A DNA stretch of 64,000 bases, from contig CP093831.1 in NCBI GenBank assembly GCA_033063855.1, positions 8,990,001 through 9,054,000 on the forward strand. The letters run 5' to 3'. The notes beneath the pieces are model-generated. The model did no database searches. It worked only from the letters and a program-made list of their open reading frames with translations, and was not told the DNA's origin. The position numbers and the translations under genes were made by a program. This DNA comes from Smittia aterrima (Eukaryota; Arthropoda; Insecta; Diptera; Chironomidae). Below are positions 9,985 to 19,606 of this stretch, one piece after another (position 1 is the stretch's first letter; every line of letters begins with the position of its first letter).

Positions 9985-10441
9985 ATGTATTTCTTTACGT
10001 TTTTCCTCACGATCATCGCAGCGATTAGTAAGTTTTCATATTAATTTTTAGAAACTTATTTCAAACTTTATATTTACAGTTTGCAGTGCGACAGCTCAAG
10101 ATGCTAAAAGTATTTTACCAATCTGTGCATTTGGTGAATATTATGGAGAAGGAATGGACTGCGGAGACTGCAGCAATTACAAGTTAGTTGCGTGTCGTCC
10201 CCCAAATCCACCAATCTTGGGATGTTATTGTCAATCCGATTATGTCAGAGAATATCCTGAAGGTCCTTGCATTCCAAAGGAAAAATGTCCAGTTATTTGT
10301 CCCGATGGCGAGATATATCAAAACGGAGGATTTAATTGCTCGAATTGCGAAAACCACACTTACGTGAGATGTGCTTACCTAGAAGTTGCTCAATGCTACT
10401 GTCAAGAAGGATTCATCAGAGCTTATCACGCATTGTCCTGA
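9985..10441 (+). pseudogene. two-domain TIL gene truncated at a pickpocket junction (copy F)
   Basis: Exon 1 (9985-10027) encodes MYFFTFFLTIIAAI and exon 2 starts at 10080. Module 1 is complete (GMDCGDC...GPCIPKEKC) and module 2 is normal up to CYCQEGFIRAY. At about 10433 the TIL sequence is replaced by pickpocket coding sequence in another frame, so the protein ends ...AYHALS at TGA 10439-10441. The last two cysteines of module 2 (GPCIP..YC) are lost, leaving that module with unpaired cysteines. There is no TIL-type 3' flank. A protein with one good module could be secreted, but the locus has clearly been broken by a rearrangement. Confidence 0.75.
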
Positions 10442-11974
10442 TTTTCTGACGCACAATGCATTTTTTGATTACAATCGAACAAAAACTGCTCTGATCGAGA
10501 ATGAAATCACAATCAAAAATGTCACGCAAAACGAGTAAGCTGAATTCTAATCAACAACAAAACATCTAAAATGTTTTTATTTTCAGACTAAAGTACATGC
10601 AGGCGATCGCTTTAGTTTTGGGAGACGAATTTCTCCTTGAATTCAACATTTCAATCGAAACTGAAGACATTTTGATCTTCATTAAAAATTTAACATATAA
10701 ATGGAATCTTACGAAAGACGGCGCTCACTTTGGTGATCAATATGTTGTTGAACTCGCCGAGATCATTGGCCCGTACGGATTCTGTTACACTTTCAACATC
10801 ATCGAACCAAACGAACTCTTCAATCTGGAAATGTAATTTATTGATTGATTTTTCTCATCTTTATTTTATTTATTTTCAGACTTCCATCAAATTTCAATTT
10901 TTCACGACCAGTTAGAGTTTGGGAACAAATTAGAAAGTATATGAGAAAACCAAGATACTTCAAACAAGATGGAGTGAAATATCCAGCTGCGCTGACACAT
11001 TATCGATCCGGCTTCTTGTTCATCAACCATCTTTTTCAATGGACACGAAAAAATGTACTCGACCCCAATCATCACGAGAGTCAGACCGAACAAGGCTCGC
11101 TTTATATTTTCCACAGTCCTTACGATGTATTTTCAAAGTCTTCGATTCAATATCGAAGCAGAGTTCAATTCTCTCAACAATATTTCATTGAACCGACATT
11201 GAGAATTATCGATAAATCGCTGGAAGACGCGGAACCAGCAAAACGAGGCTGTTATCTCCAACATGAGAAGAAACTCAAATTTTTTAAGACATCGACTGAA
11301 AACAATTGCAAAGCTGAATGTTTGGCTAACAAAACTTTGGAAGCTTGCGATTGCGTTCAATTTTTCATGGTCCGAGAGAGCAAAACGAGAATTTGTGGAG
11401 TCGTCGACATGAAATGTTTCAAAGAGATCGAGCAACTTGAGCAGAAGAAAGGTTCTTGCAATTGTCTCGCATATTGTGATGAGTTAAGCTACAAAATTGA
11501 ACAAAAACAAATGGAATTCGTGAGGTGAGAAATTATATATTTCTTCGTCGAGACTAAGCTTTGACTTTTAGATTTAAAGATGACAACATATTTGAATACA
11601 GTGATACCACCTTCCCGAGTGAGATTCTCGTCTTTTTCAAATCTCCTGAATTTTTTCCTTCGGTATTTCAACGGAGCTTTACGCTCATTGATCTCGTCTC
11701 TTACACTGGAGGAACGCTTGGTCTTTTCCTCGGATTTTCTGTGATCTCGTTCGTGGAAATTCTTTACTACTTCACCATTCGAGTTGTCTTTGATATTCTG
11801 AGAAGAAGAAAAGTTGCAGACCAAAACAATCAAATTGAAAACGAGGAACCGGACAAATGGAGTTACATGAAAACCTTTCTTCAAGAATCCTCGATTCATG
11901 GATTTAATCAAATTGTTCTAAAACGACGAAACTGCTTTGAGTCAGACCGGATTTCCAAGGAACTCGCTTTATAA
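10433..11974 (+). pseudogene. pickpocket-type DEG/ENaC channel lacking its N-terminus
   Basis: Four exon pieces: about 10433-10534, 10587-10832, 10880-11524 and 11572-11974, all with proper splice sites and a continuous frame. They encode the extracellular domain from CPDFLTHNAFF onward, the cysteine-rich part (GCYLQHEKKLKFF, NCKAECLANKT, ACDCVQFFM, CNCLAYC) and the second membrane helix with the DEG/ENaC filter region (GGTLGLFLGFSVISFVEI). A short basic cytosolic tail follows. The cytosolic N-terminus, first membrane helix and the FPA motif expected just before CPDF are missing. In their place the sequence runs into TIL copy F. Without TM1 it cannot form a normal sodium channel subunit. The downstream frame is undamaged, so the loss may be recent, or a fused transcript may exist. 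Confidence 0.75.
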
Positions 11975-12059
11975 TTTGTATAGTCCTTAGATTGTATATA
12001 ATTTATCTTCGACTTTTCATTATATATAAAATATATACAATTTCTATATAGATTATATA

Positions 12060-12865
12060 CAATTCATTGGCTGATGAATTATCGATAAAATTCGCGACGC
12101 GGAATTTCCATGCTAATTTATTTCAACATTTGAGAAGAAATTCAAATTATTTAAGACATCGACTGAAAACAATTGTATAAACTGTATATGTTTTATATAT
12201 AAATTACATATGCGATTTATATAATTTTTATGGTCGAATAATATATTTGAACTGGAATTTACAGGAATCGTCGACTTTAATTAACTGTTTCAGAAGATGG
12301 ATCCGAGCAATTCCTGTTTGAGCAGTTAGAAAGATTCTTGCAATTTGTTCACATATTGAAATGATTCAGTTTGACACAGCTAAGCAAACACTTGCAATGG
12401 AATTGCGATGAAATTGGATTAGCTCCGTGGTGAGCTAGAAGTTGAACTTCGTCGAGACTAGAGTTTGAGCTTTTAGATGTTGGGAAAAATCCTTGGTCAA
12501 GATACAGTGGTCAATCCCGAGTGAGATTCTCGTCTTTTTCAAATCTCAACTGAATTTTTCCTTCGGTATCAAAATTTACGCTCATTGAAGTCTCGTCTCT
12601 ATAAACAGTTAAATGCTAATTTTTTATATATAATTTATATATAATCGTGGAAATTCTATATACTAATTTCACCATATAATTTGTCTTTCGATATATCTGA
12701 TAGAACTTAATGAAAAAGTTGCAGACAAAACAATCAATTGATATGAAAATTCGAGAAAGTCCAATGAGAGCGAGTAAAACTCGTTGCTTCAAAAAATAAG
12801 CGCTTCGATTCATGGATTTAATCAAATTGTTATAAAACGACGAAATTGCTTTGAAAGGTCGGAAC
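12060..12865 (+). pseudogene. decayed second pickpocket copy (3' half)
   Basis: Collinear, heavily mutated copy of 11200-11960. Recognisable blocks include AAGACATCGACTGAAAACAA near 12155, CTTCGTCGAGACTA near 12446, GAGTGAGATTCTCGTCTTTT near 12519 and the terminal GATTCATGGATTTAATCAAA near 12807. Frames are broken throughout, and runs of TATATA-type sequence have been inserted (12175-12250, 12620-12665). It is a relic of a tandem duplication of the neighbouring gene. Confidence 0.75.
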
Positions 12866-12910
12866 TTAGATTGATATTTAGATTTACAACTCTACTCAAA
12901 CTAATTTCAG

Positions 12911-14474
12911 ATTGCTTTGGCTGATGTTGATTGCGACTTCGCTAATTTATTCAGGATTTGCTGCTCAAAACATTTACACAAAATATTCACAAGCAAAAAT
13001 ATTGTTTTCTTATGACGACGACCCAGAACTTCAAAACAAAGTAAATTTGAAGCTCCAAAGCTTTCTAAACAATATAAATTCAAATTTTAAATATTTCGCA
13101 GATTCCTTTTCCTGCAATTACGTTCAACAGCGAAATTATCTTCAATTCGTCCTATAAACTTGAAATTCGTTTTATAAAGGTGAAGGCTCTGTTCTTAGGA
13201 TACTCTGACCAAAAGGTATTGGATGAGATAAGGGAAGATGGAATTTACGAAGAGTAAGAAATATTTTTGCTAACTAACTCTATCTTCAAATACTAAAGAG
13301 AAACTTGTCTTTAGCATGTTGTTAAAAGGTTTTTTATCTAGGAATAAGTTTTTGTTGGCTATTTTCTATTGGAAACTTAATGTCTCTCGATTTGAAAACC
13401 TTATTCCAAAAATAAAAAACTTATCGAACTCTTATTGGTTTGAGCAACAAACTGCTGAATGGAACAACAGATATCAAGTTGAGTTCATGGAGATTCCAAC
13501 GCAGCAAGGGTTTGGCTTCGCATTCAACATGCTCTCACTTTCGAAGCTTTTTACGGAAAGGTTTGATTTTCGATCTTCTAATAACTTGAAACAACTTTTT
13601 CTTATTTTAGAATATCAAAAGATTTCATGGACAATAGGAAGATGACACTTCGATCAAACAATAAACATGCGATCAATATCTCTGGCGATCAATATCCTCT
13701 TAGAGCTTCGAGCGTAGAAGGAAACGGATTAAAGATAATCTTGACGAGAAACTCAATTTTAACCAGAGACATTGGAAAATATTTAACTTTCACTATTCAC
13801 TCTCCTTTCGATCTTGCAAGTAGCTACGACGACATTGAGACTTGCGAGTTTCATTTTGGTTACGATTACGACATTTTGATTACACCAGAAGTAATTTACA
13901 CTGATCCAGATCTCAGAAGTTATGATCCGAAGCAAAGAAATTGCTACTTTCCTGGCGAAAAAAACCTTAAATTCTTTAAAGTCTACACGAGACGAAATTG
14001 CGAGTTTGAATGTTTGTCGAATTTCGTTTGACCAAATGTGCACCGTTCTATGCAGTTCGGGGAGACACAGATAATGTTTGCGACATTACAGATGAATACA
14101 ACATCACTTTCTACAAACACCAACTTTTATTGGACAGGTTCAATGATCTGACTGAATGTGAATGTCTCGATGAATGCGACTCGGTTAAATACAAATTCGA
14201 GATTATTGCAAATGTTCTTGCTGATTTCGATGAAAAGATCGCCAAGTCAAAGCATAACAAAACAGTGACCCTTCACTTCAGAATGAAAGATGACAACATC
14301 GTTCCTCTTCGTCGCTATCAACCTTTCACCTTCAACGAGTTCATTGCTCAATCTGGAGGACTCATGGGACTTTTCGCTGCTGTGTCAGCTTTGTCGATCA
14401 TCGAAATCTTTTATTTCTTTCCTTTGAGATTAATCACGAATGTGTGCAAAAGATTTTCGAGTAACACTGCTTAA
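12911..14474 (+). pseudogene. pickpocket-type DEG/ENaC gene, frameshifted
   Basis: Exons 12911-13040, 13102-13253, 13315-13560 and 13611-14474. The first encodes TM1 (LLWLMLIATSLIYSGFAAQN); the second begins with the classic IPFPAITF motif. The extracellular domain and cysteine-rich region follow (NCYFPGEKNLKFF, NCEFECLSN...), then CECLDECDSVKY and TM2 with GGLMGLFAAVSALSIIEI. Within exon 4 the frame runs into TGA at 14029-14031 and coding resumes one frame over (LTKCAPFYAV). One of the two cysteines expected as CxC there is missing, consistent with a small deletion of a few bases relative to the neighbour. No ATG-bearing 5' exon was found; the upstream sequence is the decayed copy. Either a pseudogene or an allele with a sequencing error at 14020-14035. 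Confidence 0.72.
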
Positions 14475-14669
14475 AGAGCTTCTGGAAGTTAACCAAAATC
14501 CATTTTATGAGAAGATGATCCGATCAATGTTTGTTGAATAAAATTTTAATCAAACAACTTATACAAGCTCACAAAAGTCTATTGCCTGTTTAAATACTTT
14601 TTTATTTGTAGGAAAAAATGAGAAAATTTTATCACTTCTCGTCTAAAACTCAACCGAATCAGTCTCAAA

Positions 14670-15079
14670 ATGAAAAGCTTTATTATTTTTGCCTTGACCG
14701 CTACTGTCTTAGGTAAGTTTTTTTAAATTCCTTGAAATTTATTTTTAAAATAATTTTATTCAAAGTGGGCTGCGCCTTTGCCGAGGATACTGCTATTGTT
14801 GCCAAAAAGCGTCCGTTTCCGAGTTTCACACTCTGTCCAGATGACGAAGAATTTAAAACAGAAGGAATTGATTGCCAAACTTGTGAAAATTACACGTTTG
14901 TTAAATGTGTCGTTGTGAAAAATCAATGCTTCTGCTTACCTGGCTACATTCGAGCTTATGCTGGAGGTCCTTGCATCCCACAGAAATATTGCTCACTTGT
15001 AGTTTGCCCAGAAGCAACTATTGACCCAATTTTTGATGTACCAATTATTATCGAAGCGGCTCCAGCTGTTGTTCAATAA
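14670..15079 (+). CDS. secreted single-domain TIL-like protein (copy H)
   Basis: Exon 1 (14670-14712) encodes MKSFIIFALTATVL and exon 2 (14766-15079) starts VGCAFAED; the intron is 53 bp. One eight-cysteine module runs from LCPDDEEFKTEGIDC to GPCIPQKYC, with an NYT glycosylation site, followed by a hydrophobic cysteine-free tail (IIIEAAPAVVQ). This belongs to the second subfamily (exon 1 ending in TATVL), shared with the copies at 16260 and 16882. It lies on the far side of the pickpocket block, and its 3' flank recurs behind the truncated copy at 6693. Confidence 0.85.
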
Positions 15080-15632
15080 TCTTAAACTTTATGGTCTTTA
15101 AAGTGTATAAAAATATTTATAAACAAAATTATTTGTGAATCTATTTTATAATTCCTTCAAGACAGATTCCACAGTTTTAGCGTTTCATTAGAGCGTTTCA
15201 ATTTAATAATTATTCTTTGAGTTTGCAGCTGAAATAATAAAATTCGATTTTATTCTTTGAATAAACTTGTACAAATAAAAAAGTTTCAATTTATTTTTTT
15301 CTGATCTCATTTTGAAATTTCCAGGTGAAAGATGTTTGTTCAACTCAAACTTTAAATTGGAAGAAAAGTTCTATTTTTAAAAAGACGATAAATATGTTTT
15401 TTTTCTGAAGAGAAAGGAAGAGTGTTAGTATTTTTCGCAGAAGTCGTTTCGAGATATTGCCTGAGATCGTCAAGTTGACGCAAATTCACTAAAACAGATG
15501 TTGCTCTAGTTTGTTTAAACCAACTCATACACTTGAAGTCTTAACTCGAAGGAAACACTCGAAAGTTTAAATAAGAATTGCCACGATATCATTTTCAATA
15601 TTATTTAATATTTTGTCTATTTCAGTCGCAAA

Positions 15633-16081
15633 ATGAAAAATTTCGTCACTTTTTGTTTCACGATTACCGCAGCAATTTGTAAGATCCTAAACATAATTTT
15701 TAAGAACTAATTTCAAATTATAAATTTACAGTTTGCATTGCTTCTGCACAAGATGATGCTCAAGATGTTGCCATTGATAATACCGCAAGAGGCGCAGATA
15801 ATTGCTTGCCGCCAAAGAAATGCGGAGAAGATGAATACCTCGGCTTTGGTTCGGATTGCAACTTCTGCAACAATCGATTCGTATTGTGCGCTCAGGAACG
15901 TTTTGCCATCAAGAGATGTCTTTGCTTAGAAGGATATACAAGAGCTTATAGTGGAGGTCCATGTATTCCAACAAAGTATTGCCCATTAGTTTGCCCCAGA
16001 GATCCAGTTCTTGTCGAAGTTGAACCATGGATTCCAATTGATCCTGAAACTCCAATTCTTATTCAACCTGAACTTTTGTAG
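15633..16081 (+). CDS. secreted single-domain TIL-like protein (copy I)
   Basis: Exons 15633-15678 and 15732-16081. Signal peptide MKNFVTFCFTITAAI; mature start SAQDDAQDVAIDNTARGADNC, as in copies A and B. One module runs from KKCGEDEYLGFGSDC to GPCIPTKYC, then a Pro/Val/Glu-rich tail (PILIQPELL). Its 5' half matches the 4-6 kb subfamily, while its position and module resemble the 14-17 kb group, so it links the two halves of the cluster. Four extra residues before the first cysteine (LPPK) distinguish it. Confidence 0.83.
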
Positions 16082-16259
16082 AATTTGTGAGAAAAAAATT
16101 CTCAAATAAAAACTATTTTCGTGATGTTGATTTAATCGATTTTGTCTCCTAACTCACACAAGCTTGCTGAAAGTTTATTATGCGTTTCATTTTTTTTTTA
16201 TGAATTATTGAGAAGAATATTTCATTTCTTTTTGAAGCCTCAACCTAATCAGTCCTAAA

Positions 16260-16654
16260 ATGAAGAACTTTGTTAAAGTTGCCTTGATCGCTACTGTCTT
16301 GAGTAAGTTTCCTAAGATGTTCGTTTAATTTAGTGATGTTTATTTTTTCTATTTAAAGTGTACGGAGCATTTGCTGAAGAAGCTGCTGATAGACGCCCGC
16401 CAGCCTGTGGAGAAGACGAAATATTTCAAGAATGGGGATCGAACTATCCAAATTGCCAAAACTACAACCAACTTGCTAATGTTAGAATCAAGCCTGAACA
16501 ATTTGGTTGCTTTTGCGTGGATGGATATATTCGAGCTTATGTAAATGGTCCTTGCATTCCAATAAAGTATTGCCCACTAGTTTGCTATAGGAAACCCGTG
16601 GAGCCATGTGCAACTGAGGCTCCTATTGACTTCTTCCCAATTCTTATTCCTTAA
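16260..16654 (+). CDS. secreted TIL-like protein with two missing cysteines (copy J)
   Basis: Exon 1 (16260-16302) encodes MKNFVKVALIATVL; exon 2 (16359-16654) continues MYGAFAEEAADRRPPACGED, the codon ATG being formed across the splice. The module matches the family except that the second cysteine is tyrosine (GSNYPNC instead of IDCQTC) and the fourth is replaced (YNQLANVRI instead of YTFVKCAVV). All others, including CFC and GPCIPIKYC, remain. A further cysteine occurs in the short tail (EPCATEAP). The frame is fully open, so this is a changed but apparently functional protein. The joint loss suggests those two cysteines pair. Confidence 0.82.
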
Positions 16655-16881
16655 GCTGCCAGCTCACTGAAAATAACTTTGTAAAGAATAAAATATTCTT
16701 GAATAAATATGACTCATTTTTGTGAAGCTGAAATGATGTCTGTTGAAGTAAAAGCTTTATCAGACATCTCACACAAGTATCTATTGGGTACTTACAAATA
16801 TTTATTGTGTATTTATTCTTCATGAAATAATGAGTACAACTTTTCATTTCTTGTCGAGAACTTTACCGAACCAGTCACTAA

Positions 16882-17250
16882 ATGAAGAACTTCATTATTA
16901 AAATTGTTTTGATCGCTACAGTTTTGTGTAAGTTCTGAATTCGTCTAACTTTATTTCTTAAATAGTTTTTTTTTAAAGTGTGCGGTGCATTAGCTGATGA
17001 TAAAGTTGTTGCTGCCAAACCTGGACCGTGTTTCCCGATCTGTCCAGAAGACGAAGAATTTAAAGCAGAGGGAATTGATTGCCAAACTTGTCAAAATTAC
17101 ACGTTTGTTAAATGTGCCGTTGTGAAAAATCGTTGCTTCTGCTTAGAGGGCTACATTCGAGCTTATGATGGAGGTCCTTGCATCCCACAGAAATATTGCC
17201 ATCTCGTTTGTCCAAAAAAGGTTGTCAACCCAGCTCCGGTGAATCCATAA
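16882..17250 (+). CDS. secreted single-domain TIL-like protein (copy K)
   Basis: Exons 16882-16927 and 16979-17250. Signal peptide MKNFIIKIVLIATVL with mature start around ALADDKVVAAKPGPCFPIC. The module runs CPEDEEFKAEGIDCQTCQNYT...CFCLEGYIRAYDGGPCIP and QKYC, close to copy H (same IDCQTC and NYTFVKC), with a very short VNPAPVNP tail. An extra cysteine precedes the module (GPCFPIC). It has the shortest tail in the family. Confidence 0.84.
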
Positions 17251-17866
17251 TGAATCTGATATAATTTTAAATTCGTTTAATTTCAAAATTTTATTTTTCG
17301 TGTTTCAAATTGGGATTTTTTTAAACAATTTGCAGAAGTAATAAAAATCATTCGAAATATTCTAAATCTCCTTTTGTTACTTATTATTAATCTCTAGTGG
17401 TTCTCACATATAAGATTTTTCTTTTGTGTTTGCAGCTGAAATAATAAACTTGTGTAAATAACTTGTGTACAAATGTCTTCTCTTAAAAATTTATTCGCTG
17501 ATCTCACTCGTCGTTTATCAGATGAAAGATGTTTTCACAAGACAAAGAGTTTACTCGGAGAAAACTTCATATTTTTAATTGTGTCAAAAGCTTGAAATGT
17601 ACATGATCGCTCAGTTTGTAAATGCTTTTATGGATAATCGCTAATTCATGTCGATAGATTGTGTCTTCGATAAACAGCGAAAGCTTTCTCGAAATAGCTC
17701 AGACGTGAGCTAATAGTTTGAAAAAATAATTGGATTTTCAGCTCATTCAAGAATCACGATTAAGTTTGTCACAACTTCTTTTTAATAATAAATATTTTAA
17801 TATAAAAGCAAACTTTTTGACGAAGTTATCATTAACTTTTGTGAAGTCAACTAGAAAAGTTTAAAA

Positions 17867-18460
17867 ATGATAAGTTCTATTAAATTTTCTTTCTTGCTTG
17901 TAATTTCTATTTGTAGGTGTAACATTTCAAATCAAAGTTTGTTCCTTTAACGTTTTAAATTTGCAGTCTTCTGTGCGTCAGCTCAAGAAATCCTCAAACC
18001 CTTACCCGTTGATTGTGGGCCAAGCTGTGCCGAAGGTGAATATTATGGACCAGGAATGGACTGCGGAGACTGCAGCAATTACATGTTAGTTGCGTGTCGT
18101 CCCCCAAATCCACCAATCTTGGGATGCTATTGCATTCCTGGTTATGTCAGAGAATATCCTGGAGGTCCTTGCATTCCAAAAGAAAAGTGTCCAGTTGTTT
18201 GTCTCGATGGCGAAATTTTTCAAAACGGAGGAACGAATTGCTCGAATTGCGAGAACTACACTTACGTGAGATGTGCTTACTTAGAAGTTGCTCAATGCTA
18301 CTGTCAAGAAGGATTCATCAGAGCTTATGATGGAGGTCCTTGCATTCCATCGAAATATTGCCCACTCGTTTGTAGGAAGAGACCAATTAAAATCGATGAT
18401 CCCATCGATTTAGTGACAAAGCCTTCGGTGACAAAACCTATAGTAACTTTATTCATTTAA
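17867..18460 (+). CDS. secreted two-domain TIL-like protein (copy L)
   Basis: Exon 1 (17867-17912) encodes MISSIKFSFLLVISI, a signal peptide unlike the others. Exon 2 (17967-18460) encodes two modules (GMDCGDCSNYMLVACRPPNPP...GPCIPKEKC; GEIFQNGGTNCSNC...GPCIPSKYC) and a tail with DPIDLVTKPSVTKP. It is most similar to the truncated copy F at 9985 (shared CRPPNPPILGCYC and NGG.NCSNCEN), and so shows what F looked like before truncation. Having such a sister on each side of the pickpocket block implies the block was inserted into, or rearranged within, a once continuous TIL array. Confidence 0.86.
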
Positions 18461-18654
18461 ATTCAGTGAACTTATGAATCAAAATTCTCATTGGCACAGA
18501 AGCGAGTGTAAATTACGGTCAAAGCCATTTCCAATACAAAATTGCTGATAGTTTGAAGACGCTCTGTTAATTTTTTTTTTAAATATATACGTCATTTGAA
18601 AATTTATAAAAGCTAAATTAAGCTTTTTCTTATATTTATTTCTTGTCTTTAAAA

Positions 18655-19250
18655 AATCTTTCAATTTCTTTGGTCTAAACCATATTTGTACTAATATCGT
18701 GATTCCAATTAAACATATAATAAAATATGAACGAGATCAGCCTCATAGCTCTTCTCTGCATGAGCAAATTAAAATTGAAAGGGACCTAACATTGTACAAC
18801 ATACATTTATAGAGATGATTTATTTTTGACTCGAAGAGGAAAAAAACATCGTCGATTGGAAGCCGATCGATGACAAAATGTGTGGAAGTTGTTCAACACT
18901 TGCATCATGAGCGTATACGCGCCACATAATGCGTGACCGGACGGGGAGAAAGACGAGAGGAAAACAAATTAGTAGAGACGCAGTATTCAAATTAACAATT
19001 GGAAACTTCAGCCTGCAACGCGAATCAAACGACAATGGGATGAGAGCTATCAACCGCAGGGAGGCAAAAAAGCTCAAATTGACCACGTTATGATTGACGT
19101 GAGACACGCAATGGACATTATGAACGTAAGATATTTTTCCCTACATTGACCTATACAATGTTAAAAATATTGAACCTGTTGAGCTGGACAGTATTTTAAA
19201 CATTGTACAATGCAATATTGTCAATTCTGTTTTTAACTAAATTATTCATC
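18655..19250. repeat. receptor-array repeat R, copy 1
   Basis: First of several similar segments in the array. It contains the blocks GGTCTAAACCATATTTGTAC, TTGAAAGGGACCTAACATTG, CAACAATTGGAAACTTCAGC..., ATTGACGTGAGACACGCAAT and ends with ACATTGACCTA.ACAATG..AAAATATTGAACCTGTTGAGCTGGAC. It follows about 190 bases of 3' flank after the last TIL gene that hold nothing I recognise. On the minus strand 19107-18820 is an open frame of about 95 codons with hydrophobic stretches; its counterpart at 25034 is longer, so it may derive from a membrane receptor, but this is unproven. Confidence 0.65.
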
Positions 19251-19606
19251 GAGATGTAAAATTTATTCTGGGAAAGCATTCGTCTTTGAAACTAGGTCGT
19301 TGTGTCGGATCATTAGAAAATTAAATGACATTGTGCACGAGAAAAACTAAAAAGGAGACCAAGAAAGCGAAGGGTCCTGTTTGATGTTCTTTAAAGAAAT
19401 CATTCAAGGAAATTTTTTAATTCATAACTTTTGTTTGGGCGGGTTTCATGTGTCCTTCGAAAAGACTCCTTTCAGGAAAATTTCACAAGGTAATTTTTAT
19501 TTTGGTCATAAGTATTCGTTTACTCACACCGAGAAATGAAGTTTACATTAAGTGAAAAGTTACTTAAAACTATACATCATCTTGCAGACTTTGCGATTAC
19601 TACTCA

